A DNA stretch of 40,059 nt from Accumulibacter sp. (lineage in GTDB: Bacteria; Pseudomonadota; Gammaproteobacteria; Burkholderiales; Rhodocyclaceae): positions 1 to 40,059 of the forward strand of contig JAISDL010000035.1 of NCBI GenBank assembly GCA_031264825.1, written 5' to 3'. Both the position numbers and the translations under genes were made by a program. The notes beneath the pieces are model-generated. The model was not told the DNA's origin and did not search any database. It saw only the letters and a list, made by a program, of their open reading frames with translations. The stretch's first letter is position 1. Every line of letters starts with the position of its first letter. Shown piece after piece: positions 8,282 to 15,957 of the stretch.

Positions 8282-8838
8282 AACGAGTGTTCGACGTTCT
8301 CCTCGCGGTCACGGCAAGCCTGATTCTCGCCGTTCCGCTCCTTTTCATCGCGTTTTTGATCCGCCTGACTTCCGAAGGCCCCGTCCTTTATTGGTCCGAC
8401 CGGGTCGGAAAAAACAACCGGATTTTTCGGATGCCGAAGTTCCGCAGCATGCGCGTCGGCACGCCGGCCGTCGCGACGCACCTTTTGACCGACGCCGAGG
8501 CGCGCTTGACGCCCGTTGGTTCTTTTCTCAGGAGGTCGAGCCTCGACGAGCTTCCCCAGCTCTGGAGCATCCTGAAAGGCGACATGAGTTTCGTCGGCCC
8601 GCGTCCCGCGCTCTTCAACCAGGACGACCTCATCGCGCTTCGTACCGAGCGCGGCATCGACCGATTGCTCCCCGGGCTGACGGGGTACGCGCAGATCAAC
8701 GGACGCGATGAATTGCCGATCCCGCAAAAGGTCGAACTCGACGCCGAATACACGCGGCGCCGCTCGTTCCGCTTCGATTTGCTGATCCTCTGGCTGACTT
8801 TCCTGAAAGTCCTCCGCCAGGACGGCGTAAGGCATTAG
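8278..8838 (+). CDS. Polyprenol-phosphate sugar-1-phosphate transferase (small PglC/WbaP-C-terminal type)
   Basis: A 186-residue monotopic phosphoglycosyl transferase, the minimal catalytic form without the N-terminal membrane domain of WbaP/WcaJ. It has a membrane-entry helix at residues 7-29, then RVGKNNRIFRMPKFRSMR, RRSSLDELPQLWSILKGDMS (near 85-104, holding the catalytic Asp-Glu pair) and FVGPRPAL. It transfers a sugar-1-phosphate from a UDP-sugar to undecaprenyl phosphate, the first committed step of repeat-unit assembly. It is translationally coupled by ATGA to the upstream reductase and lies 9 bases from the dehydratase gene, so the initiating sugar is probably a 6-deoxy-HexNAc made by those neighbours. 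Confidence 0.93.
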   Translation: MKRVFDVLLAVTASLILAVPLLFIAFLIRLTSEGPVLYWSDRVGKNNRIFRMPKFRSMRVGTPAVATHLLTDAEARLTPVGSFLRRSSLDELPQLWSILKGDMSFVGPRPALFNQDDLIALRTERGIDRLLPGLTGYAQINGRDELPIPQKVELDAEYTRRRSFRFDLLILWLTFLKVLRQDGVRH

Positions 8839-8847
8839 CGGGCGTCC

Positions 8848-10812
8848 ATGTTTCTGAATTCTCTCATCGACCCCGTCCTCGCGCTGCCGCGCTTCGTCAA
8901 GCGCCTCGTCGTCCTCGCCGTCGATACGAGTCTGTGCGTCTTCTGCGTCTGGCTCGCGTTCTACTTGCGCATCGGAGAATTCGTTTTCCTCTCGGGCGGC
9001 GCGCTGCGCGCCGCGCTCGTTTCGGTCGCGTTCGCGCTCCCCGTTTTTGCCGCCTCCGGTCTTTACCGCGCGATCTTCCGCTATTCGGGCTGGCCCGCGC
9101 TGATGAGCGTGACGAAGGCGACGCTCATATACGGCCTCGCCTACGCTTTTGTGATGACCGTTTTCGGGATTCCCGAAGTACCGCGCACGGTCGGATTGAT
9201 CCAGCCGATTCTGCTCCTCTTGTTCGTCGGCGCGTCGCGCGCGTTCGCGCGATTCTGGCTCGGAGGTTTTTATCGGAGTCGCGTCGCGGACGCGACCCTC
9301 CCCAGAGCGCTGATCTACGGCGCCGGAGCGGCGGGACGCCAGCTCGCGCTGGCGATGGCGAACGTCCACGAAATGCGCGTCGTTGGCTTCCTCGACGACG
9401 ACGAACGGCTGCACGCGCACACGCTGAACGGCTTGCCGATCTACAACCCGGCCAAACTCGACGCGCTCGTATCCGAATTGCGAATCAGCGACATCCTCCT
9501 CGCGATGCCTTCGGAAAGCCGCCACCGGAGGAACGAAATCCTTTCGAGGATACGGAACGTCAAGGTCTCGGTCCGCACGCTTCCGAGCGTGACGGAACTC
9601 GCGCAGGGAAAAATCAGCGTCTCGGACATTCGAGAACTCGACATCGACGACCTGCTCGGCCGCGAGCCTGTTACGCCGAACCAGGCGCTGCTGGAAAAAA
9701 ATTCGACCGGAAAGGTCATCGTCGTTACCGGCGCGGGAGGGTCGATCGGCAGCGAATTATGCCGTCAGCTCCTCGCGCTCTCGCCTACGCGGCTGCTTCT
9801 CGTCGACCACAGCGAATTCGCGCTCTACGAAATCCATCGCGAACTCGAAAAAAAACGCGAAGCCGCGCCCGGCGACGAGACGAAAGAGATCGTTCCGCTC
9901 TTGGCGTCGGTCGGCGATGCGGCGCGTATGCGCGAAATATTTTCGACCTGGAAGCCCGACATCGTCTACCACGCGGCCGCGTACAAACACGTCCCGCTCG
10001 TCGAACACAACCCTTCCGAAGGCATCCGGAACAACGTTTTCGGTACGCTGACCGCGGCGCTCGCCGCGTGCGAGCGGGAAGTCCCCGACTTTGTACTGAT
10101 CAGCACCGACAAGGCGGTGCGTCCGACCAACGTGATGGGCGCGAGCAAGCGCCTCGCCGAGATGGTCTTGCAGGCGCTCGCGGCGCGGACGCCAAAGACC
10201 CGCTTGACGATGGTACGTTTCGGCAACGTACTCGGGTCGTCGGGTTCGGTCGTCCCGCATTTTCGCCGGCAAATCCGCGAAGGCGGTCCGATCACGCTGA
10301 CGCACACGGAAATCACACGATTTTTCATGACGATCCCCGAAGCGGCGCAGTTGGTCATCCAAGCGGGCGCGATGGCCAAAGGCGGCGACGTCTTCGTGCT
10401 CGACATGGGGAAACCCGTGAAGATATTCGACCTCGCGCGCCATATGATCGAACTTTCGGGACTGACGGTGCGCGACGCGGAGAATCCCGACGGCGATGTC
10501 GCGATCGAAATCACCGGGCTTCGCCCCGGTGAAAAGCTCTACGAGGAGTTGCTGATCGGCGACAACCCCGAAGCGACGGCGCATCCGATGATCATGAAGG
10601 CGCGCGAGGAATTCCTGCCCTGGCCCGTCCTGGAGAAAAAACTCGAGACGCTCGAACACGCCGCCGCGTCAAACGACGCAACCATCATACGCCGTACGCT
10701 CGAAGAGATCGTTTCAGGATACGTGTCGGACGGTGCGATCGTCGATTGGGTCTTCCTGAAGAGGAATCAGGAAGCCGAAAAAACGGAAAAAACGGGAGGC
10801 GGTCGCGGCTGA
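8848..10812 (+). CDS. Membrane-bound nucleotide-sugar 4,6-dehydratase (WbpM/CapD/FlaA1-long family)
   Basis: A 654-residue protein, the normal length for this family. Residues about 15-130 contain four hydrophobic segments, followed by a CoA-binding-like Rossmann domain (ALIYGAGAAGRQLA near 151-164). The catalytic SDR domain begins with VTGAGGSIGSELCRQL near 290. ISTDKAVRPTNVMGASKR near 416-433 is the family's active-site signature, and the C-terminal GLRPGEKLYEELL is typical. It converts UDP-GlcNAc to UDP-4-keto-6-deoxy-GlcNAc at the inner membrane. It ends the polysaccharide operon; apaH follows after 18 bases on the same strand and could be co-transcribed. Confidence 0.95.
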   Translation: MFLNSLIDPVLALPRFVKRLVVLAVDTSLCVFCVWLAFYLRIGEFVFLSGGALRAALVSVAFALPVFAASGLYRAIFRYSGWPALMSVTKATLIYGLAYAFVMTVFGIPEVPRTVGLIQPILLLLFVGASRAFARFWLGGFYRSRVADATLPRALIYGAGAAGRQLALAMANVHEMRVVGFLDDDERLHAHTLNGLPIYNPAKLDALVSELRISDILLAMPSESRHRRNEILSRIRNVKVSVRTLPSVTELAQGKISVSDIRELDIDDLLGREPVTPNQALLEKNSTGKVIVVTGAGGSIGSELCRQLLALSPTRLLLVDHSEFALYEIHRELEKKREAAPGDETKEIVPLLASVGDAARMREIFSTWKPDIVYHAAAYKHVPLVEHNPSEGIRNNVFGTLTAALAACEREVPDFVLISTDKAVRPTNVMGASKRLAEMVLQALAARTPKTRLTMVRFGNVLGSSGSVVPHFRRQIREGGPITLTHTEITRFFMTIPEAAQLVIQAGAMAKGGDVFVLDMGKPVKIFDLARHMIELSGLTVRDAENPDGDVAIEITGLRPGEKLYEELLIGDNPEATAHPMIMKAREEFLPWPVLEKKLETLEHAAASNDATIIRRTLEEIVSGYVSDGAIVDWVFLKRNQEAEKTEKTGGGRG

Positions 10813-10830
10813 ACCCGCCGCGCGAGAACG

Positions 10831-11664
10831 ATGGCCACGTACGCGATCGGAGACATTCATGGCTGTTTCGACGCCTTCATGCGGCTACTCGACCGTTGCG
10901 CCTTCGACCCGGCGAAGGACAGGCTCTGGTTGACGGGCGACCTCGTCAACCGCGGCCCGCGTTCGCTGGAAACCCTGCGCTTCGTCCATTCTCTGGGCGA
11001 AGCGGCGGTCACGGTCCTCGGCAACCACGATTTTTTTCTGCTGATGATCGCCGAAGGTTTCGGCAAACGTTCGCGTGACGACACCTTCGACGAAATACTC
11101 GTAGCCCCGGACCGCGGAGAACTGCTGACCTGGCTTCGCCATCGCCCCCTGTGCCATCTGGAAGGCGCTTACTGCCTCGTCCATGCGGGGCTTCTGCCGC
11201 AATGGACGACCGCGCGCGCGCGCGAACTCGCCTCCGAGGTCGAGGCGGCGCTGACGTGCCCTCGCTGGCGCGAGTTCATGGAAGGTCACATCTGGGGCAA
11301 TCTGCCCAATGTCTGGAGCGACTCGCTCGAAGGCTGGCCTCGCCTGCGCACGATCGTCAACGTCATGGCGCGTATGCGTTATTGTTCGCCCGAAGGCGTG
11401 ATGGACTTCAGCGCGAAAGGCGAGCTTTCGCAGGCGCCCGACGGATTTTTCCCGTGGTTCGAACTGCCGGGGCGGAGCGATGCCGACGCGACGCTCATCG
11501 TCGGGCACTGGTCGGCGCTCGGATTGAAGATCACCCCGAAGCTCCTCGCGATCGACACAGGCTGCCTGTGGGGCGGCGAACTGACGGCGATTCGACTTGA
11601 AGATCGCGCACTATTTCAGGTCAAGGCTTCCAAGGAAGAAACGCGGGCGCTTGAGCTTGAATAA
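10831..11664 (+). CDS. apaH: Symmetrical bis(5'-nucleosyl)-tetraphosphatase
   Basis: Hydrolyses Ap4A (and the Np4A cap on RNA in bacteria where this is known) to two ADP. The 277-residue length is typical. The calcineurin-like metallophosphatase motifs are complete: GDIHGCFDAF near residues 7-16, GDLVNRGPRS near 36-45, GNHDFF near 66-71, and the later HAGLLPQW and VGHWSALG. It begins 18 bases after the polysaccharide dehydratase with no visible terminator between them. Its stop codon lies four bases before a palindromic repeat island that separates it from the facing PfkB kinase gene. Confidence 0.96.
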   Translation: MATYAIGDIHGCFDAFMRLLDRCAFDPAKDRLWLTGDLVNRGPRSLETLRFVHSLGEAAVTVLGNHDFFLLMIAEGFGKRSRDDTFDEILVAPDRGELLTWLRHRPLCHLEGAYCLVHAGLLPQWTTARARELASEVEAALTCPRWREFMEGHIWGNLPNVWSDSLEGWPRLRTIVNVMARMRYCSPEGVMDFSAKGELSQAPDGFFPWFELPGRSDADATLIVGHWSALGLKITPKLLAIDTGCLWGGELTAIRLEDRALFQVKASKEETRALELE

Positions 11665-11965
11665 TAGAGAGGACAGAAGACAGAAGACAGAATGGTATTC
11701 AGTAGTCTGTAATCAGAGGGAGGAAGTCCTGCGACATCTGACGACTGACAACTGGTCACAAAGCGAGCGCTCAGTCCTCTATCTTATATCTTCTGTCCTC
11801 TGCAATCAGAAGACTGAGGACTGAAGACAGAACGGCCTTCGGCCTCTGTAGTCAGTAGCCTGTAATCTGAAGAGAGCAAGCCACGCGATATCTGACGACT
11901 GACAACTGGTTACAAAGCAAGCGCAGCTTGCGCTCAGTCTTCAGTCCTCTGTCCTCTGTCTTCAG
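11665..11965. repeat. Two diverged direct copies of a palindromic element (B1, B2)
   Basis: This gap between convergent genes holds two imperfect copies, each about 140 bases. They share the perfect 21-mer ATCTGACGACTGACAACTGG+T at 11736-11756 and 11890-11910, an offset of 154 bases. Each copy is bounded by inverted ends: GAGGACAGAAGACAGA on the left and TCTTCTGTCCTC or CAGTCCTCTGTCCTCTGTC on the right. Each carries internal small hairpins that differ between copies: GGCC-TTC-GGCC at 11834-11844, GCAAGC-GCA-GCTTGC around 11917-11931, and GAGCGCTC in the first copy. The right end runs into the PfkB kinase gene. No ORF or transposase is present. It looks like a non-autonomous repeat that has inserted or duplicated here. 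Confidence 0.8.
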
Positions 11966-12902
11966 CACCCCACGGCGCTTCGCCGAAGGTCGCGGCGTAG
12001 CGTTGCGCGATCTCGTCGCGGCGCACACGGTGGCTCTGCCCGCCGCGATGCGCGATCTTGATCGCGCCCATGACCGACGCGAGTCTTGCGCTTTTTTCGG
12101 CGTCCCAGCCGCTCGCGATTCCGTAAAGAAGACCGGCACGGTAGGCGTCGCCGCACCCGGTCGGGTCGACGACGGCGTCGGGGGTCACGCAGGGAATATC
12201 GCAGATGACACCGCTGGAATAAACGACCGACCCCTCGCTGCCGAGCGTGATGAACAGGGCTTCGAGCCGGTCGCTCAAAGCTTCGGTCGTCAGTCCCGTC
12301 CGGTCGCAGGCGAGCCGGACCTCGTAATCGTTGAAGCACGCGTAGTCGGCGAGGTCCAGAAAGTGCAGGATGTCGTCGCCGGAAAACATCGGGAGCCCCT
12401 GCCCCGGGTCGAAGACGAACGGAATTCCGAGGGAATTCATTTCGCGCGCGTGCTCGATCATTCCGTCGCGCCCGTCGGGAGCGACGATGCCGAGCGTAAC
12501 GCCCTTCGCGTCGGACACGCGGTTCAAGTGCGAAAAGTTCATCGCGCCGGGGTGGAAGGCCGTGATCTGGTTGTCGTCCATATCGGTCGTGATGAAGGCT
12601 TGCGCAGTCAGTTGGTCGTCGAGCGTGAGGACGTGCGTTCGGTCGAGGCCGGTTGCGTCGAGGTAGCGCAGGTAATCGCCGCCGTCGCTGCCGACTGCGG
12701 CCATGATCGTCGGTTCTCCGCCGATGAGCTTCAAGTTGTACGCGATGTTGCCGGCGCAGCCGCCGTATCCGCGCCGCATTTCGGGAACCAGAAAAGACAC
12801 GTTCAGGATATGAATCTGCTCCGGCAGGATGTGATTCCGGAAGCGATCCTGAAAGATCATGATGTTATCGTAGGCGAGCGAACCGCAGATCAGCGTGGTC
12901 AT
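11934..12902 (-). CDS. PfkB-family carbohydrate/nucleoside kinase
   Basis: A 322-residue ribokinase-family enzyme that phosphorylates a sugar or nucleoside with ATP; betaproteobacterial members in this context are usually annotated as adenosine kinase or generic carbohydrate kinase. RRGYGGCAGNIAYNLKLIGG near residues 43-62 is the PfkB signature 1 region. VDPTGCGDAYRAGLLYG near 244-260 is signature 2, with the catalytic Asp of GCGDA. It lies downstream of DUF3426 and prmA on the same strand, a conserved betaproteobacterial neighbourhood. The last ten or so residues (GAEDRGQRTED) are encoded by the arm of the adjacent repeat, so the natural C-terminus appears to have been replaced. Substrate uncertain. 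Confidence 0.88.
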   Translation of the reverse strand: MTTLICGSLAYDNIMIFQDRFRNHILPEQIHILNVSFLVPEMRRGYGGCAGNIAYNLKLIGGEPTIMAAVGSDGGDYLRYLDATGLDRTHVLTLDDQLTAQAFITTDMDDNQITAFHPGAMNFSHLNRVSDAKGVTLGIVAPDGRDGMIEHAREMNSLGIPFVFDPGQGLPMFSGDDILHFLDLADYACFNDYEVRLACDRTGLTTEALSDRLEALFITLGSEGSVVYSSGVICDIPCVTPDAVVDPTGCGDAYRAGLLYGIASGWDAEKSARLASVMGAIKIAHRGGQSHRVRRDEIAQRYAATFGEAPWGAEDRGQRTED

Positions 12903-12932
12903 TTTCCGGTGTCCGGGGAGGAGTCTGGCGGC

Positions 12933-12938
12933 ATTATA
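12933..12938 (-). promoter_or_regulatory. Possible -10 box for the PfkB kinase gene
   Basis: The minus strand reads TATAAT 31 bases before the kinase ATG, a perfect -10 hexamer in a GC-rich setting. No convincing -35 box lies 16-18 bases upstream, so this is a weak call. Confidence 0.35.
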
Positions 12939-13007
12939 GTGCAGACGCGGTCGGCTGGAACGGCTTTTGCCGCGTCGCGCGGTGCGCCACGCGCGTCGAG
13001 CAGGGGC

Positions 13008-13023
13008 GAACTGGAAAAGGAAT
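13008..13023. repeat. Solitary arm of element A
   Basis: The 16-mer GAACTGGAAAAGGAAT is identical to 1839-1854 in the gmd-uxs gap. Here it lies just past the stop codon of the DUF3426 gene, without a clear partner arm. It may be a remnant of a palindromic element. Confidence 0.45.
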
Positions 13024-13026
13024 AAA

Positions 13027-14325
13027 TCAGGGGTAGGCGACGTAAAGCCTGTAGCCGACGGCTTTTATGTCGCGCGCCTCGACCCAGAGCCGGATGCTTA
13101 TGTCGGAATTCGCGGCGAAAGCCTGGTGCGGTGAAATCTTCAGCGGAAGATATTCGCTCGGGTCGAAAACGCGCCGGACGACGACCTTGTCGTGCGCGTC
13201 GGTCAGCAGAAATTCAAGCGCGGGGTAGGCTTGCCCGTAATTGGCCCGGTTGCGCAGGAGCGCGTTCAACACCAGGAGGTCGCGTTCGGGGTCGCTCTGA
13301 AGGTCGGAGGCTTCGAGGTTGATCATCTCGATATGGCGCGGCAGCGGGACGCGCGCGCCGAACGCGCGGCTCACGAGTTCGAGCGGCGGCTTCAAAAGCG
13401 GCGCAGCCAACGCGATCTCGCCGCGAAAACGGCCGAGCACCTGGAAAAGCAGCACGACGCCGAGAAGGATGGCCGCAACTTTGAAGCGGCGTTCCATTCC
13501 GTCCGAATGCCCAAAGGAGCCGGAAAGGAAGGATTCCGCCCATTTGACGTCGGCGAGTATTCCGGCGATTTCGCGCGGCGGGGCGATTTCACCGGCGTGG
13601 TCGGTGTCGCGTGCTTTTCGCGCGGGTCGCGCCAGGGTCGGCGCGTCCGGCGCGTCCGCCTCCTCGCGCGCAAGCGGCGGCTCCGGCTCCGATGCCGGCT
13701 CGGATTCAGGTTCCGCTTCCACAGCGAAGTCCGTCAAATCGGGCGCTCCGACGGTTTTGGCCTGAATTTCCATATCGGGTGCGCGCGTCGGGAGAGGCGG
13801 CCAAAGTTCTTCGGGGCCGGCGGTTTCCGGGGTTTCTTCGGGTTCGGGAATTTTCAGGATTTCCGGCGCTTCCAGAAGTTCCAGGCGGCCCTCGGCCTCG
13901 TCGGGAATGTTTGGAAGATCGGGAATGTCGAGAACGGCGGGGTCGTCGGAATCGTCAGGAACGGCGAGGGCATCGAGGGGAACGAGTTCGTCGAGTCCTT
14001 CGAGCGGCGAAAAGTCGAGCGGAGCACCCAATGCGGTTTCTAAAAGCGGCTCGACCGGCGTTTTCCCCGGCGCCCCGGTTTCGGGCGCTTTCAATGCGTC
14101 GGGGCGACCGTCTTCCGGCAGCGGGAATTCCTGCAGGCTTTCGAGACCTTCCAGCTCTTTCGGGTCGAGCAGGACGGGAAAACCAGCCGCACCTTCGTCG
14201 AGCAGGTTGCCGAGCGCGTTGAAGATCTCTTGGCATTGCCCGCACCGAACCTTGCCGCCGCGCGCCGACAAATGTTCCCGCGTCACGCGAAAAACGGTCC
14301 AGCAGTTCGGGCAACGCGCCTTCAT
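13027..14325 (-). CDS. MJ0042-type zinc-ribbon, single-pass membrane protein with DUF3426 domain
   Basis: A 432-residue protein of unknown function. Residues 4-27 form a zinc ribbon (CPNC...CGQC). A long acidic, Pro/Glu/Leu-rich region with low complexity runs to about residue 260. One transmembrane helix follows near 277-295 (KVAAILLGVVLLFQVLG), then a conserved C-terminal domain that begins VPLPRHIEMINLEASDLQ and matches DUF3426, probably periplasmic. ATG 14325 overlaps the prmA stop by ATGA. The frame stays open upstream, but that part is only the prmA antisense/shadow frame. The same order next to prmA and a PfkB kinase is usual in betaproteobacteria. It may couple cytoplasmic sensing to the envelope, but this is speculation. 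Confidence 0.85.
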   Translation of the reverse strand: MKARCPNCWTVFRVTREHLSARGGKVRCGQCQEIFNALGNLLDEGAAGFPVLLDPKELEGLESLQEFPLPEDGRPDALKAPETGAPGKTPVEPLLETALGAPLDFSPLEGLDELVPLDALAVPDDSDDPAVLDIPDLPNIPDEAEGRLELLEAPEILKIPEPEETPETAGPEELWPPLPTRAPDMEIQAKTVGAPDLTDFAVEAEPESEPASEPEPPLAREEADAPDAPTLARPARKARDTDHAGEIAPPREIAGILADVKWAESFLSGSFGHSDGMERRFKVAAILLGVVLLFQVLGRFRGEIALAAPLLKPPLELVSRAFGARVPLPRHIEMINLEASDLQSDPERDLLVLNALLRNRANYGQAYPALEFLLTDAHDKVVVRRVFDPSEYLPLKISPHQAFAANSDISIRLWVEARDIKAVGYRLYVAYP

Positions 14326-15221
14326 GACCCGGCCTTCATTCCGGCGAGGCAGACCCAGCCTTCGCATGCGCCCGCTTTCGTCAGCGACACGCCGTTCGGG
14401 GTGTACGACGAAACCATGTCGTCGATCTGCGTTTCCAGGATGCCCGATAGAAGCAGGCGTCCGCCGGGACGGACGCGCGCGCAAATCTCCGGCGCGAGCG
14501 CTTTCAGCGTATTGGCAAGGATATTGGCAAGCACGATGTCGAAGCGGCGCTCGATTTTCACCGACGAATCCGTAAAGCGCACGTCGACGCGATTGCGTTC
14601 GGCGTTGTATCGCGCCGCCGCGACGGCCTGCGGGTCGATATCGATGCCGAGCAGCGTACTCGCGCCGAGTTTCGCCGCGGCGATCGCCAGAATACCCGAA
14701 CCGCAGCCGTAATCGAGAACCGAATCGCCCGGTTCGACGTGCCGTTCGATCCATTCGAGGCACAGGCGCGTCGTCGGGTGCGACCCGGTGCCGAAAGCCA
14801 TTCCGGGGTCGAGCCGCAGAACGAGCGCGCCGGGGTCGGGCGCTTCGTGCCACGACGGGACGACCCAGAGGCGGTCCGAGATGCGTATCGGGTCGAATTG
14901 CGATTGCGTCAGCTGCACCCAATCCTGCTCGGAGACTTCATCCTCGATGAGGGCGGGCTTTCCCTCGATTCCGGCGCGCGCCGCGCATTCGGCGGCAAGG
15001 CTCGCAAGGTCTACCCCCGGTTCGAACAGCGCGGTCACGCGCGAATTCTCCCAAGCGAGGACGGCGGACGCGCCGGGTTCATCGAATTGCGGCGTCTCCT
15101 TTTCGGTTCCCGCGTCGTCGTCGTCGATTTCCACCGAGAGCGCGCCCGCTTCGAGCAGGGCGTCCGCCAAGGCTTCCGCGTGCGCGGAGTCGGTTGTGAG
15201 GGTCAGGGAGTGCCAGGCCAC
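14322..15221 (-). CDS. prmA: Ribosomal protein L11 methyltransferase
   Basis: Trimethylates lysines and the N-terminus of ribosomal protein L11 using SAM. The 299-residue length fits (family about 290-300). The N-terminal substrate-binding domain begins MAWHSLTL (GTG start). The catalytic domain shows LDPGMAFGTGSHPTTRLCLEWIE near residues 137-159, the SAM loop VLDYGCGSGILAIAAAKLGA near 168-187, and NILANTLKALAPEI, all diagnostic for PrmA. It starts only 102 bases from the end of aroQ; accB and accC, commonly placed between these two genes in related bacteria, are absent. Confidence 0.96.
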   Translation of the reverse strand: MAWHSLTLTTDSAHAEALADALLEAGALSVEIDDDDAGTEKETPQFDEPGASAVLAWENSRVTALFEPGVDLASLAAECAARAGIEGKPALIEDEVSEQDWVQLTQSQFDPIRISDRLWVVPSWHEAPDPGALVLRLDPGMAFGTGSHPTTRLCLEWIERHVEPGDSVLDYGCGSGILAIAAAKLGASTLLGIDIDPQAVAAARYNAERNRVDVRFTDSSVKIERRFDIVLANILANTLKALAPEICARVRPGGRLLLSGILETQIDDMVSSYTPNGVSLTKAGACEGWVCLAGMKAGS

Positions 15222-15261
15222 GGGCGATTTTAGAGAAATGGGATGATTTCGACCTTTGTCA

Positions 15262-15312
15262 GGACGAGAGTGTACGTCAAAACCCGGAGGCGCGGAAACG
15301 CTTCCGACGAAG
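15262..15312 (-). terminator. Possible terminator after aroQ
   Basis: On the minus strand an imperfect GC-rich stem-loop follows the aroQ stop: AGGCGC...GCGCCT with an inner GGAA-GCG-TTTCC hairpin, then GGGTTTT. The T run is short, so termination is uncertain. Confidence 0.35.
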
Positions 15313-15323
15313 CGGGCGCCTGA

Positions 15324-15830
15324 TCAGTGTGCTTCGGAAGCTTCGGCGGCGGCGACGGCGGCCAGACTCAGAAAATATTCGAGCGCCAAAAGGTAGCCCT
15401 GACTGCCGAGACCGCTGATGACACCGACGGCGAGGTCGGAAAAATACGAACGCCGCCGGAAAGCCTCGCGGGAATGGATATTCGACAGGTGAACCTCGAT
15501 GAAGGGAATCTCCGTCGCCGCGAGCGCGTCGCGCAACGCCACGCTCGTATGCGTGAAACCCGCGGGGTTGATGATGATGTAGCCCACGCCCTGCTCGCGC
15601 GCCGTATGGACGCGCTCGATCAGCGCGCCCTCGTGATTGCTTTGGAAGGCTTCGAGCGCGGCGCCCGCCAGATTCGCGCGATGCGCGAGCGCCAGATTGA
15701 TTTCGGCGAGCGTCGTCCTGCCGTAGTATTCGGGTTCGCGCGCGCCCAGGAGGTTCAAATTGGGTCCGTGCAGGACGAGCAGACGCGCGAGCGCCGGACG
15801 CGGATTTTCAGTCGAGGCGGATTTTTTCAT
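15324..15830 (-). CDS. aroQ: Type II 3-dehydroquinate dehydratase
   Basis: Dehydrates 3-dehydroquinate to 3-dehydroshikimate in the shikimate pathway. It is 168 residues from ATG 15830. The extra roughly 15 N-terminal residues relative to the usual 145-150 are Ser/Pro-rich and may be non-native. Family signatures are clear: VLHGPNLNLLGAREPEYYG with the active-site Tyr, FQSNHEG, IINPAGFTHTSVALRDAL, and EVHLSNIHSREAFRRRSYFSDLA. No purine-rich ribosome-binding site is evident before this ATG, so the start is uncertain; the frame is open further upstream (to TTG-type starts). It is divergent from algH across a gap with tandem and inverted repeats. Confidence 0.94.
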   Translation of the reverse strand: MKKSASTENPRPALARLLVLHGPNLNLLGAREPEYYGRTTLAEINLALAHRANLAGAALEAFQSNHEGALIERVHTAREQGVGYIIINPAGFTHTSVALRDALAATEIPFIEVHLSNIHSREAFRRRSYFSDLAVGVISGLGSQGYLLALEYFLSLAAVAAAEASEAH

Positions 15831-15869
15831 GGAAGAGAGTTTGCCGCATTCGACGCACTTTTGTCCAGT

Positions 15870-15901
15870 GTCGACAAAGTCACACGTCGACGAAATCACA
15901 C
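15870..15901. repeat. Two tandem 16-bp units in the aroQ/algH divergent region
   Basis: GTCGACAAAGTCACAC (15870-15885) is followed at once by GTCGACGAAATCACAC (15886-15901), a head-to-tail pair with two mismatches. It lies in the 127-base gap between two divergent genes and is followed by an inverted repeat GTGCCG...CGGCAC (15902-15907 and 15922-15927). This layout could be a double operator for a regulator of one or both genes. Confidence 0.5.
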
Positions 15902-15957
15902 GTGCCGCAAAAGCCGAATTACGGCACAATTCATGTTTTCCCCGTTAAAATAACAAT

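Noticed and set aside
11597..11824. 75-residue open frame across the repeat after apaH
   Set aside because: It reads through the end of apaH and the repeat arms (RREDRRQKTE), with no independent start signal.
12946..12960. 15-mer CGCGGTCGGCTGGAA also at 23888-23902
   Set aside because: Too short and too GC-rich to separate from chance or a remnant; no arms found around it.
14326..14922. Upstream extension of the DUF3426 gene
   Set aside because: It overlaps prmA in another frame; the conserved zinc ribbon begins at ATG 14325 with an ATGA overlap.
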